64,000 bases of DNA. Origin: Kitasatospora sp. MAA4 (GTDB taxonomy: Bacteria; Actinomycetota; Actinomycetes; Streptomycetales; Streptomycetaceae). Shown one piece after another: positions 23,358 through 31,045 of this stretch; within the stretch, counting starts at the first letter, position 1; each line of letters opens with the position of its first letter. Made by a program: the position numbers and the translations under genes. Under the pieces are notes generated by a model. It had not been told where the DNA came from and did not search any database. It saw only the letters and a list, made by a program, of their open reading frames with translations. The stretch is from the NCBI RefSeq assembly GCF_029893355.1, contig NZ_JARZAI010000034.1, forward strand, positions 1 to 64,000. Reading direction: 5' to 3'.

Positions 23358-25808
23358 TCAGCCCTCCGCCGGGACCACCCCTCCCGTCCCGGGTGCCAGC
23401 TGCGTCCCGGCGTCCGCGTCCGCGTCTGCGTCCGCGTCCGCGTCCGCGTCCGCCACGGTGATCGGGCGGCGCTTGGAGAGGTAGACCGCGCCCACCACCA
23501 GCAGCGCGGCCAGACCCGCCACCAGCCCCCGGACGCCGGCACTGGCGTGCACCCCGAAGCTGAACCGCACCACGGCCGGGGCGATCAGCAGCGACACCAG
23601 GTTCATCACCTTGAGCAGCGGGTTGATGGCCGGCCCCGCGGTGTCCTTGAACGGGTCGCCGACCGTGTCGCCGATCACCGTGGCCGCGTGCGCGGCACTG
23701 CCCTTCCCGCCGTGCGAGCCGTCCTCGACCAGCTTCTTCGCGTTGTCCCACGCACCGCCCGAGTTGGCCAGGAAGACCGCCATCAGCGTGCCCGTACCGA
23801 TCGCACCGGCCAGGTACGCCCCCAGCGCGCCGACCCCGAGCGCGAACCCCACCGCGATCGGCGCCAGCACCGCGAGCAGACCCGGCGTGACCAGCTCCCG
23901 CAGCGCGTCGCGGGTGCAGATGTCCACCACCTTGCCGTACTCGGGAGTCTCGCTGCCGTCCATGATCCCCGGGTGGTCGCGGAACTGCCTGCGAACCTCG
24001 AAGACCACCGAACCGGCCGACCGGGAGACCGCGTTGATGGCGAGCCCGGAGAACAGGAAGACCACCGCGGCACCCAGCAACAGGCCCACCAGGTTGTTGG
24101 GCTGCGCGATGTCCAGGCTCAGACTCGCCGCCCCCGCGGTGCTACCGCCGGCACTGGCGACCGCCTCGCCGATCGCGTCGTTGAACGAGCCGAACAGTGC
24201 CGTCGCCGCCAGCACCGCCGTCGCGATCGCGATGCCCTTGGTGATCGCTTTGGTGGTGTTGCCCACCGCGTCCAGCTCGGTGAGCACCCGCGCGCCGGCG
24301 CCGTGCACCTCACCGGACATCTCGGCGATGCCCTGCGCGTTGTCGGAGACCGGACCGAAGGTGTCCATGGCCACGATCACCCCGACCGTGGTCAGCAGCC
24401 CGGTCCCGGCCAGCGCGACCGCGAAGAGCGCGAGCACGATCGACCCGCCGCCCAGCAGGTACGCCCCGTAGACCGCGGCCCCGATCAGCGCGGCCGAGTA
24501 GACGGCCGACTCCAGGCCCAGCGAGATGCCGGAGAGCACCACCGTCGCCGGGCCGGTCAGCGAGCTCCTGCCGACGTCCTGCACCGGTCGGCGGCTGGTC
24601 TCGGTGAAGTAGCCGGTCAGCTGCTGGATGAGCACCGCCAGCACGATCCCGATCGCCACCGCCGCCAGTGCGAAGAGCCGCGGGTCGCCGTGGTGGCCGC
24701 TGATCGCGTCCGGAACGTGCCGCAGCCCGCTGAAACTCCCCGGCAGGAAGGCGAAGACCGCGCCGAGGACGAGCAGCAGCGAGACCGCCGCCGAGAGGAA
24801 GAACCCGCGGTTGATCGCGGTCATCCCGCTGCGGTCCGTCGCCCGCGGCGCCACCGCGACGATGCCCAGCACCGCAGTGGCCACTCCGACCGCCGGGACG
24901 ATCAGCGGGAACACCAGCCCGATGTCACCGAACACCGCCCGTCCCAGGATCAGTGCGGCCACCAGGGTCACCGCGTAGGACTCGAAGAGGTCGGCCGCCA
25001 TCCCGGCGCAGTCCCCCACGTTGTCGCCGACGTTGTCCGCGATGGTGGCGGCGTTGCGCGGGTCGTCCTCCGGGATGCCCTGCTCGACCTTGCCGACCAG
25101 GTCGGCGCCGACGTCCGCCGCCTTGGTGAAGATGCCGCCGCCGACCCGCATGAACATCGCGAGCAGCGCGGCGCCAAACCCGAATCCCTCCAACACCCTT
25201 GGTGCGTCCGCCTGGTAGACCAGCACGACGACCGCCGCGCCGAGCAGCCCGAGGCCCACCGTGCACATCCCGACCACGCCGCCGGTGCGGAAGGCGATCC
25301 GCATCGCGCGGTGCTGCGCGGGCTGCTCCTGGCCGACCTCCACGTCGCGGGCGACCGCCGCCACCCGGACGTTGGCCCGCACCGCGAGCCACATGCCCAG
25401 ATAGCCGGTGGCCGCCGAGAAGGCCGCGCCCACCAGGAAGAAGGCCGAGCGGCCGAGCCGCTGCGACCAACTGTCCGCGGGCAGCAGCATGAGCAGGAAG
25501 AACACGCCGGCGGCGAAGGCCCCGAGCGTCCTGAACTGCCGGGCCAGATAGGCGTTCGCGCCCTCCTGGATGGCCTCGGCGATCCGCCGCATGGCCGGCG
25601 TCCCCGCCTCGTACGCGAGTACTTGACGCACCATCACCACCGCGACCCCGAGGGCGGCGATGGCGACCAGTCCGACGATCAGCACCACGAGCCGATTCCC
25701 GCCGGTGAGCACGGCCGCGCCTGACGATCCGTCGGCCAGTACGGTCCAGGTATGTGAGTGTACGAATGCGTCTGCCGAATCAGCTGTGTTGAGAGTGACT
25801 CCCGCCAT
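23358..25808 (-). CDS. hppA: proton-translocating membrane pyrophosphatase
   Basis: The 816-residue polytopic protein couples hydrolysis of pyrophosphate to proton pumping. Visible are the substrate loop acids in GGGIFTKAADVGADLVGKVE and DDPRNAATIADNVGDNVGDCAG, and the C-terminal GDTVGDPFKDTAGPAINPLLK. The ion-selectivity segment reads GNTTKAITKGIAI: Lys stands where K+-dependent enzymes have Ala (GNTTAA), so it should be the K+-independent type. ATG follows GGGAGG. The last residues are an (Ala-Asp) repeat and a tail encoded by seven GCGTCC hexamers. It is upstream of, but not in an operon with, the anti-sigma/bldG pair. Confidence 0.93.
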   Translation of the reverse strand: MAGVTLNTADSADAFVHSHTWTVLADGSSGAAVLTGGNRLVVLIVGLVAIAALGVAVVMVRQVLAYEAGTPAMRRIAEAIQEGANAYLARQFRTLGAFAAGVFFLLMLLPADSWSQRLGRSAFFLVGAAFSAATGYLGMWLAVRANVRVAAVARDVEVGQEQPAQHRAMRIAFRTGGVVGMCTVGLGLLGAAVVVLVYQADAPRVLEGFGFGAALLAMFMRVGGGIFTKAADVGADLVGKVEQGIPEDDPRNAATIADNVGDNVGDCAGMAADLFESYAVTLVAALILGRAVFGDIGLVFPLIVPAVGVATAVLGIVAVAPRATDRSGMTAINRGFFLSAAVSLLLVLGAVFAFLPGSFSGLRHVPDAISGHHGDPRLFALAAVAIGIVLAVLIQQLTGYFTETSRRPVQDVGRSSLTGPATVVLSGISLGLESAVYSAALIGAAVYGAYLLGGGSIVLALFAVALAGTGLLTTVGVIVAMDTFGPVSDNAQGIAEMSGEVHGAGARVLTELDAVGNTTKAITKGIAIATAVLAATALFGSFNDAIGEAVASAGGSTAGAASLSLDIAQPNNLVGLLLGAAVVFLFSGLAINAVSRSAGSVVFEVRRQFRDHPGIMDGSETPEYGKVVDICTRDALRELVTPGLLAVLAPIAVGFALGVGALGAYLAGAIGTGTLMAVFLANSGGAWDNAKKLVEDGSHGGKGSAAHAATVIGDTVGDPFKDTAGPAINPLLKVMNLVSLLIAPAVVRFSFGVHASAGVRGLVAGLAALLVVGAVYLSKRRPITVADADADADADADADAGTQLAPGTGGVVPAEG
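23410..23451. repeat. hexanucleotide repeat inside hppA
   Basis: Seven in-register copies of GCGTCC (one GCGTCT) encode an alternating Asp-Ala run near the hppA C-terminus. Copy-number change in steps of six would keep the frame. Confidence 0.85.
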
Positions 25809-25965
25809 GCGTCCTCCCTGACGACCGGCGCGCCGACCTGTCCGAACGGCGCACGAGTGGATCTGGTGGCACAGGCGACCGGGCACGATCCCACCGGCCC
25901 GACCGGATATTCAGGAGTGTAGGAATCAACCAACGATCGAAATAGACTGCGCGCAGCAGAACGCG

Positions 25966-26026
25966 AAAAGAATCATGGGCTGTCGCCGGAAATTCGAGGT
26001 TTCCGGCGACAGCCCATGATTCTTTT
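25966..26026 (-). terminator. strong terminator after the bldG/anti-sigma operon
   Basis: A perfect 27-bp stem (25966-25992 with 26000-26026) closes a 7-base loop. On the minus strand it ends in TTCTTTTCGCG, giving a U-tract. It lies about 70 bases after the anti-sigma gene and stops transcription before the hppA promoter region. Its symmetric A/T ends could also work in the other direction. Confidence 0.88.
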
Positions 26027-26046
26027 CAGCAAAACCCAAACTTAAA

Positions 26047-26073
26047 CCTGGACTTGGACTTGGACCTGGACCT
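26047..26073. repeat. hexamer tandem repeat (CCTGGA/CTTGGA), 4.5 copies
   Basis: Four and a half copies of a (C)(C/T)TGGA hexamer lie between the anti-sigma stop codon and its terminator. They are non-coding in the present annotation. Confidence 0.7.
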
Positions 26074-26093
26074 ACGGCCGTATGAAGGCCTTC

Positions 26094-26504
26094 TCAGGTG
26101 GTGACCGGCCAGCTCATCCTGATCAGCCCGCCGTCGTCGTCCCGGCCCACCTCGACATCCTCCACCAGGCCGGTGATCACCGCGAGCCCCAGGGTGTCGT
26201 CGACACCCTCGCCGGAGTCTCCCTCCGCCCCGGGCTCCGCGAGGTCGCTCAGCGCGCCCGCGCCGTCGCCGACCTCGATGAGGAAACGCTTCTCCTGATC
26301 GATCAGCGCCACCCGGACCGCGCCGCTGAGGTCGCCGCGCTGGTGCAGGCCGACCGCCCGTGAGCAGGCCTCGCCCACTGCCAGCCTGACCTCGTCGAGC
26401 ACCGACTCATCCACGCCAGCGCGTCTGGCCACCGCCGCGGCCACCAGCCGGGCTGTCCGCACGTGCTCGGGAAGGGCGCTGAATCGCAGTTCGACGGTTG
26501 CCAT
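26094..26504 (-). CDS. anti-sigma regulatory factor, BldG partner (HATPase, RsbW-like)
   Basis: The 136-residue protein belongs to the GHKL/RsbW-type serine kinase anti-sigma family. The N-box region reads LDEVRLAVGEACSRAV, with the Mg-binding E-A-C-x-R-A pattern; the following helix-strand part ALIDQEKRFLIEVGDG and the glycine-rich LGLAVITGLVEDVEV complete the small domain. In S. coelicolor the gene after bldG (SCO3548, later called apgA as I recall) encodes such a protein and interacts with BldG. It would phosphorylate BldG and/or sequester a sigma factor. GGGGGAGAG precedes the ATG. It is separated from bldG by 325 bases containing a strong hairpin. Confidence 0.88.
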   Translation of the reverse strand: MATVELRFSALPEHVRTARLVAAAVARRAGVDESVLDEVRLAVGEACSRAVGLHQRGDLSGAVRVALIDQEKRFLIEVGDGAGALSDLAEPGAEGDSGEGVDDTLGLAVITGLVEDVEVGRDDDGGLIRMSWPVTT

Positions 26505-26717
26505 CTCTCCCCCTCGGGGTTACTTCCAGTGAGCGCCCGGCAGATACCGCCGACGCTTGCCACCGACCCTACGGCTCACACCACGCACGCCACGACAGCC
26601 GTCAGCGGGTCGGTCGAGCGGTCGGCTCGCAGCCCGAGGGCACGCCGCGTGGCGCGGCCGCCCGGCTCGGGAGCTGCCTGCCAGGGCACGGCAAAGCCGC
26701 GACCGGACCCGGACGGG

Positions 26718-26761
26718 CCGTCGGGTTCCGCCGACCACAGGTGGCCGGCGGAACCCGACGG
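26718..26761 (-). terminator. hairpin (possible read-through terminator) between bldG and anti-sigma gene
   Basis: A perfect 16-bp stem (26718-26733 with 26746-26761) encloses an inner CCAC/GTGG stem and a 2-base loop. It lies downstream of bldG and upstream of the cotranscribed anti-sigma gene and lacks a U-tract. Partial termination here would give more bldG than anti-sigma mRNA. Confidence 0.65.
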
Positions 26762-26796
26762 CTCGTCGAGCCCGAGTCGATCGGGCCCGAGCGCAT

Positions 26797-26840
26797 CAGT
26801 CGGTCGAGCCGTTCAGTCGATCAAGCCGTTCAGTCGGTCG
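26797..26840. repeat. 17-bp tandem repeat spanning the bldG stop codon
   Basis: CAGTCGGTCGAGCCGTT, CAGTCGATCAAGCCGTT and a partial CAGTCGGTCG follow each other. The bldG stop (26830-26832) lies at the junction to the third unit, so the last bases of the gene are duplicated downstream. Confidence 0.8.
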
Positions 26841-27171
26841 CCTGGACGGCGTCGTCCACCGAGGAGTGGATCGGGAACACCTTGGTGAGACCGGTGATCC
26901 GGAAGATCTTCAGGATCCGCTCCTGGGTGCAGACGAGGCGAAGCGAGCCCTCGTGTGCGCGCACCCGCTTCAGGCCGCCCACGAGGACGCCCAGACCGGT
27001 CGAGTCGAGGAAGTCCACGCCCTCCATGTCGACGACCAGGTGATAGCTGCCGTCGTTGACGAGCTCGACCAGCTGCTCCCGCAGCTTAGGGGCGGTGTAC
27101 ACATCAATCTCGCCGCCAACTTCGACGACCGTGCGGTCGCCGACTGTACGGGTCGACAGGGACAGGTCCAC
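26830..27171 (-). CDS. bldG: anti-sigma factor antagonist BldG
   Basis: The 113-residue STAS-domain protein is nearly identical in my memory to S. coelicolor BldG, including its length. Ser57 in [15 protein letters not shown] is the phosphorylation site that switches binding to anti-sigma factors. BldG is needed for aerial mycelium formation and antibiotic production. A GTG start has GGAGG five bases upstream. Its mRNA reads on into the anti-sigma gene across a hairpin. The divergent helicase gene on the other side matches the S. coelicolor arrangement. Confidence 0.97.
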   Translation of the reverse strand: MDLSLSTRTVGDRTVVEVGGEIDVYTAPKLREQLVELVNDGSYHLVVDMEGVDFLDSTGLGVLVGGLKRVRAHEGSLRLVCTQERILKIFRITGLTKVFPIHSSVDDAVQATD

Positions 27172-27411
27172 GGAACCTCCAGCACCTTGCCTTGCTACGT
27201 CACATTGCGTTGTACTGCGAGTCGGGCGGCCTCGGCCGCTCTCGGCTGCCGATCCCGACCACGCGGTCTCCACCGCATGGTCGAGCGACCGGCCCAGGTG
27301 CCGCCGGCCCCGGCCAACTGGCCCGCCACCGCATCATTCAACCACCTGGCACCATGCCCGCACGATGGCTTGCCGCGATTGTCCGTCACTCCAGTGACAC
27401 ACTGGGTCCTC

Positions 27412-29793
27412 ATGCCGCCCCGCCATCGCCCGCCCGAGGCCCTGCTCGCGACCCTGGTCGCCAGTCGGGGACGTTCGGAGCGGCTCACCCATACGGAGCA
27501 TCTGCCCGCGCGCCCGGCCCGCCATGCCCCGTGGCCGGACACGATCCGGCCGGAGATCCGCACCGCCGCCCTGGAACTCGGGATCGACCGACCCTGGTCG
27601 CACCAGGCCGAGGCGATGGTGCTGGCCGCATCGGGCCAAACTGTGGTGCTCGCCACAGGGACCGCCTCCGGCAAGTCACTCGGATACCTCGCTCCCGTGC
27701 TCAGCGCCCTGCTGGACGGCACCGAGGCCCCGAACGGCCGCGGTGCGACCGCCCTCTATCTCGCGCCGACCAAGGCGCTGGCAGCCGACCAGCGCCGCCG
27801 GGCCACCGAACTGGCCCCACCCCGGGTGCGCGCGGCCCTGTACGACGGCGACACGCCAGTGCAGGAGCGCGAATGGGTCCGCCAGTACGCCTCCTACGTG
27901 CTGACCAACCCGGACATGCTGCACGGCGGCATCCTGCCCGCCCACCCGCGCTGGTCCTCCTTCCTCAAGGCGCTGCGCTATGTGGTGATCGACGAGTGCC
28001 ACAGCTACCGGGGCGTCTTCGGGTCACACGTCGCCCAGGTGCTGCGCCGGCTACGGCGGCTGTGCCACCGGTACGGCGCCGACCCCACCTTCCTGCTGGC
28101 CTCCGCCACCACCTCCGAGCCCGCCTCGGCGGCCGAACGCCTGACCGGACTGCCCACCGTCGCCGTCACCGACGACGGCTCGCCACGCGGGCCGATGGTC
28201 TTCGCGCTGTGGGAACCGCCGTTGACCGAGTACGTCGGGGAGCACGGCGCGCCGGTGCGCCGGACCGCCACCAGCGAAGCCGCCTATCTGCTCACCGACC
28301 TGGTGGCGAGCAACACCCGCACGGTGGCCTTCGTCCGCTCCCGGCGGGCCGCCGAGCTGGTCGCCCTGCAGGCTCAGGACAACCTCGACGACTCGCTCGC
28401 CGGCCGGGTCGCGGCCTACCGAGGCGGCTACCTGCCGGAGGAGCGCCGGGCCCTGGAGCGTGATCTGCACTCCGGCCGCCTGCTCGGCCTGGCCTCCACC
28501 TCCGCGTTGGAGCTCGGCGTCGACGTCTCCGGGCTGGATGCCGTGCTGCTCGCCGGATACCCGGGCACCCGGGCGTCCCTGTGGCAGCAGGCCGGCCGGG
28601 CCGGACGGGAGGCGCAGGGGGCACTCGCCATCCTGATCGCCCGCGACGACCCGCTGGACACCTATCTGGTGCACCACCCCGAGGCGCTGTTCGCCCGGCC
28701 GGTGGAGGCCACCGTGCTGGACCCGGACAACCCGCACGTCCTCGCTCCGCACCTGTGCGCGGCGGCTGCCGAGCTGCCCCTCGGCGAGGCGGACCTGAAG
28801 CTCTTCGGACCGTCGGCCGCACCCCTGCTGCCGGTCCTGGAGCGGCGTGGACTGCTGCGGCGCCGGTCCGACGGCGCCTGGTACTGGACCCGGCGGGAAC
28901 GGGCCGCCGACGCGGTGGACCTGCGCGGCAGTGGCGGAAACCCGGTCCAGATCGTCGAGGCCTCCACCGGGCGCCTGCTGGGCACCGTGGACGCGGCCGC
29001 CTCCCACACCACCGTGCACACCGGCGCCGTCCACCTCCACCAGGGCCGGACGTACCTCGTCCAGGACCTGGACCTGGAGACCTCGGTGGCCCTGGTCGAG
29101 GCCGCCAACCCCTCGTACACCACGGCCGCACGCGACACCACCGCCATCTCGGTGCTGTCGACCGACCGGACCGTCGCATGGGGCGAGGGCCGGCTGAGCT
29201 TCGGCTCGGTCGAGGTGGTCAACCAGGTCGTCGGCTTCCTCCGGAAGCGGATCTCCACCGGCGAGATCCTCGGTGAGAGCAAGCTCGACCTGCCGCCGAG
29301 GACGCTGCGCACCCGGGCCGTCTGGTGGTCCGTCACCGAGGACCAACTGCTCGACGCGACCATCCCCTTCGACCTGCTGCCGGGCGCCGCGCACGCCGCC
29401 GAGCACGCCTCGATCGGCCTGCTGCCGCTCTTCGCGACCTGTGACCGCTGGGACATCGGGGGTGTCTCGGTACCGCTGCACCCGGACACCCAGCTGCCGA
29501 CCGTCTTCGTCTACGACGGCCACCCGGGCGGAGCCGGCTTCGCCGAGCACGGATTCCGCCGCGCGGTCGAGTGGCTCACCGCGACCCGCGACGCCATCTC
29601 CGCCTGCGAATGCGACCGCGGCTGCCCTTCGTGCGTCCAGTCGCCCAAGTGCGGCAACGGGAACGACCCGCTGGACAAGGCCGGCGCCGTGCGGCTGCTG
29701 ACCGTGCTGCTGGCCGGCGCCCCGACCCCGCCGCCGGATCCCGAGCCGCCCAGCAGCCCCGCCGACCACGCCGACCCCGGCTCCAACGGATAG
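27412..29793 (+). CDS. SF2 DEAD/DEAH-box helicase with C-terminal DUF1998 (MrfA/Hrq1-like)
   Basis: The 793-residue ATP-dependent helicase has motif I ATGTASGKS with Lys88, motif II DECH at 194-197, motif III SATTSEP, and motif VI in the region QQAGRAGREAQGA. The C-terminus is the DUF1998 domain with a Cys cluster CECDRGCPSCVQSPKCG (732-748), the zinc-binding signature of Bacillus MrfA and related Hrq1 helicases. MrfA repairs mitomycin-type DNA damage, which suggests a repair role here. The ATG at MPPRHRPP was chosen; the open frame runs further upstream through bldG DNA but is not coding. The last 1.7 kb are overlapped on the other strand by the tadG-like frame. Confidence 0.88.
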   Translation: MPPRHRPPEALLATLVASRGRSERLTHTEHLPARPARHAPWPDTIRPEIRTAALELGIDRPWSHQAEAMVLAASGQTVVLATGTASGKSLGYLAPVLSALLDGTEAPNGRGATALYLAPTKALAADQRRRATELAPPRVRAALYDGDTPVQEREWVRQYASYVLTNPDMLHGGILPAHPRWSSFLKALRYVVIDECHSYRGVFGSHVAQVLRRLRRLCHRYGADPTFLLASATTSEPASAAERLTGLPTVAVTDDGSPRGPMVFALWEPPLTEYVGEHGAPVRRTATSEAAYLLTDLVASNTRTVAFVRSRRAAELVALQAQDNLDDSLAGRVAAYRGGYLPEERRALERDLHSGRLLGLASTSALELGVDVSGLDAVLLAGYPGTRASLWQQAGRAGREAQGALAILIARDDPLDTYLVHHPEALFARPVEATVLDPDNPHVLAPHLCAAAAELPLGEADLKLFGPSAAPLLPVLERRGLLRRRSDGAWYWTRRERAADAVDLRGSGGNPVQIVEASTGRLLGTVDAAASHTTVHTGAVHLHQGRTYLVQDLDLETSVALVEAANPSYTTAARDTTAISVLSTDRTVAWGEGRLSFGSVEVVNQVVGFLRKRISTGEILGESKLDLPPRTLRTRAVWWSVTEDQLLDATIPFDLLPGAAHAAEHASIGLLPLFATCDRWDIGGVSVPLHPDTQLPTVFVYDGHPGGAGFAEHGFRRAVEWLTATRDAISACECDRGCPSCVQSPKCGNGNDPLDKAGAVRLLTVLLAGAPTPPPDPEPPSSPADHADPGSNG

Positions 29794-30282
29794 CGCGGAG
29801 CCGCTGCCGGTCTCGGTGCCGGGGGCCGCGACGCTCTCCTCGGCCTCGCGCGCGCCGCCGAAGGATCGAAGTGGCCCGGCTCTCGCCCGCGCGGTGGCCG
29901 GGCCGACCGGCACCCGAACGCCGCGCACAGGGACCTGGACCCGCACGTCGACGCTGTCCGCGACCGGATCCACCGTGCAGGAGACCAGTACAGCCCCCTG
30001 AGCTGCGGCGACGGCCGCCGCCCGCGCGCAGCCTCCGTCCACGTCGAGGAGCAGGTGGTCGGCTGCCGCGAGGGCGGCCAGGTCGGCGGCGGATTCGGCG
30101 CGGTGCCTGGCTGCGAGGACGGAACCCAGGGCGAGAGCGAAGCCGAAGACAGCGCAGCCGATCAGCGCCAGTGCCGTCACCCAGAGCGTCGCCGAGCCCT
30201 GGTCCCGCGCCACCGGGAGGCCCGGTCGTGCCACCGACCGATCAGCGGCCGACCCACCGGCCACGCTCTGGATCTCGGTCAT
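28051..30282 (-). CDS. TadE/TadG-like protein (Rv3654c family) with runaway C-terminal frame
   Basis: Residues 1-140 match the Rv3654c-type TadE-like family: [50 protein letters not shown] is the pseudopilin-like membrane helix and its A-A-D-L-A-A-L-A motif, followed by a beta-rich part and ARARAGPL. Such proteins are about 130-150 residues and end here. In this genome the frame has no stop for another 600 codons and continues antisense through the helicase gene as Gly/Gln/Arg-rich shadow sequence. The start ATG overlaps the tadE stop (ATGA) and GGAGG precedes it. The membrane-proximal part is real; the long extension is probably translation junk or not stable. Confidence 0.6.
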   Translation of the reverse strand: MTEIQSVAGGSAADRSVARPGLPVARDQGSATLWVTALALIGCAVFGFALALGSVLAARHRAESAADLAALAAADHLLLDVDGGCARAAAVAAAQGAVLVSCTVDPVADSVDVRVQVPVRGVRVPVGPATARARAGPLRSFGGAREAEESVAAPGTETGSGSALSVGAGVGVVGGAAGRLGIRRRGRGAGQQHGQQPHGAGLVQRVVPVAALGRLDARRAAAVAFAGGDGVAGRGEPLDRAAESVLGEAGSARVAVVDEDGRQLGVRVQRYRDTPDVPAVTGREERQQADRGVLGGVRGARQQVEGDGRVEQLVLGDGPPDGPGAQRPRRQVELALTEDLAGGDPLPEEADDLVDHLDRAEAQPALAPCDGPVGRQHRDGGGVACGRGVRGVGGLDQGHRGLQVQVLDEVRPALVEVDGAGVHGGVGGGRVHGAQQAPGGGLDDLDRVSATAAQVHRVGGPFPPGPVPGAVGPAPQQSTPLQDRQQGCGRRSEELQVRLAEGQLGSRRAQVRSEDVRVVRVQHGGLHRPGEQRLGVVHQIGVQRVVAGDQDGECPLRLPSGPAGLLPQGRPGARVSGEQHGIQPGDVDAELQRGGGGQAEQAAGVQITLQGPALLRQVAASVGRDPAGERVVEVVLSLQGDQLGGPPGADEGHRAGVARHQVGEQIGGFAGGGPAHRRAVLPDVLGQRRFPQREDHRPAWRAVVGDGDGGQSGQAFGRRGGLGGGGGGQQEGGVGAVPVAQPP

Positions 30283-30653
30283 TCCAGTTCCTCCTTCGTC
30301 ACGTCCTCCCGCGCCGCCACCGCGTCCGCCGTCAGCCGCACGGAGAGCGCGGCCGCCAACCTGCCCGGTCCGAGGCAGTCCGCCGCCACCGCCACGTGGA
30401 CCGTCTCCCCCTCCGTCGTCAGCCGGACCGTCGCGCCGATCGGCGCGACGGCTCGGGCGACGGCCACGGCGTCGCCGTCGCCCCTGGCGGCCGCGCGGGC
30501 CCCGACCCGAGCGGCGTCGATGCAGCGCAGCTGCGCTGCGGTGGTCAGCACACCCCAGGCCAGCAGGGCCATCAGCAGCATCAGCGAGGGAAAGAGCACG
30601 GCTGTCTCAGCGGTCACGTAGCCACTGTCAGGCCCGCCATGCTCAGACCGCAT
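30279..30653 (-). CDS. TadE-family pilus assembly protein
   Basis: The 124-residue protein has one N-terminal hydrophobic helix with the pseudopilin Glu in GYVTAETAVLFPSLMLLMALLAWGV, where T-A-E-T-A resembles a prepilin-peptidase context. It then has a short extracytoplasmic domain (LRCIDAARVGARAAARGD and VHVAVAADCLGPGRLA). TadE proteins are minor pseudopilins of Flp/Tad pili. Its start lies inside the end of the pilin-like gene and its stop overlaps the next start by ATGA, so it is translated as part of one operon. Confidence 0.82.
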   Translation of the reverse strand: MRSEHGGPDSGYVTAETAVLFPSLMLLMALLAWGVLTTAAQLRCIDAARVGARAAARGDGDAVAVARAVAPIGATVRLTTEGETVHVAVAADCLGPGRLAAALSVRLTADAVAAREDVTKEELE

Positions 30654-30969
30654 GAAGAGCCCGGTTGAGCAGCTCGGTCAGCACATCCGTGACCGCACTA
30701 CTCGTCAGCACCTTGTAGAGCAGCGCAGCGAACCCGCACGCTGCCAGCGTCCCGACCGCGTACTCCGCCGTGGACATACCGCTGTCCGGTCCTGTCGCGG
30801 ACCTCCGCCTGACCCAGGTGCCGAGCCGCCGCGCGCGCTTCCGCGGGCGCCCGTACGAACGGCGCTGACCGCTCGCTCCTTCGCCCGGCGTCGGATCGGC
30901 ACCGTTACCGGGCGACTCCCCGGTATTGAAGGTCATACTGGAGGAGGATTCGATAGAGGGACCGTTCAT
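30643..30969 (-). CDS. Flp-pilin-like protein (DUF4244)
   Basis: The 108-residue protein has a cytoplasmic basic region (RRSYGRPRKRARRLGTWVRRR). Its C-terminal segment DSGMSTAEYAVGTLAACGFAALLYKVLTSSAVTDVLTELLNRALHAV is the DUF4244 pilin-like helix. G-M-S/T-T-A-E-Y-A-V-G is the conserved prepilin-type cleavage region with Glu5, so it is likely the major Flp pilin. GGAAGG lies before the ATG at 30969; other Streptomyces pilins are shorter, and a start at MTFNTGE (30936) is also possible. The gene is separated from tadC by 76 bases, the only gap in the operon. Confidence 0.8.
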   Translation of the reverse strand: MNGPSIESSSSMTFNTGESPGNGADPTPGEGASGQRRSYGRPRKRARRLGTWVRRRSATGPDSGMSTAEYAVGTLAACGFAALLYKVLTSSAVTDVLTELLNRALHAV

Positions 30970-31045
30970 GGACGAACCTTCCTTTCTTTCTGTCTTCCTG
31001 CTTTCCGGCAAGATGATCGATTCCCGCCGGCGGGAGGCCCTTCGG

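Noticed and set aside
23313-25724. 803-codon plus-strand frame opposite hppA
   Set aside because: Low-complexity Arg/His-rich antisense shadow with no domain.
26557-27411. Upstream extension of the helicase frame to 26557
   Set aside because: It runs through bldG on the other strand; family sequence begins at MPPRHRPP (27412).
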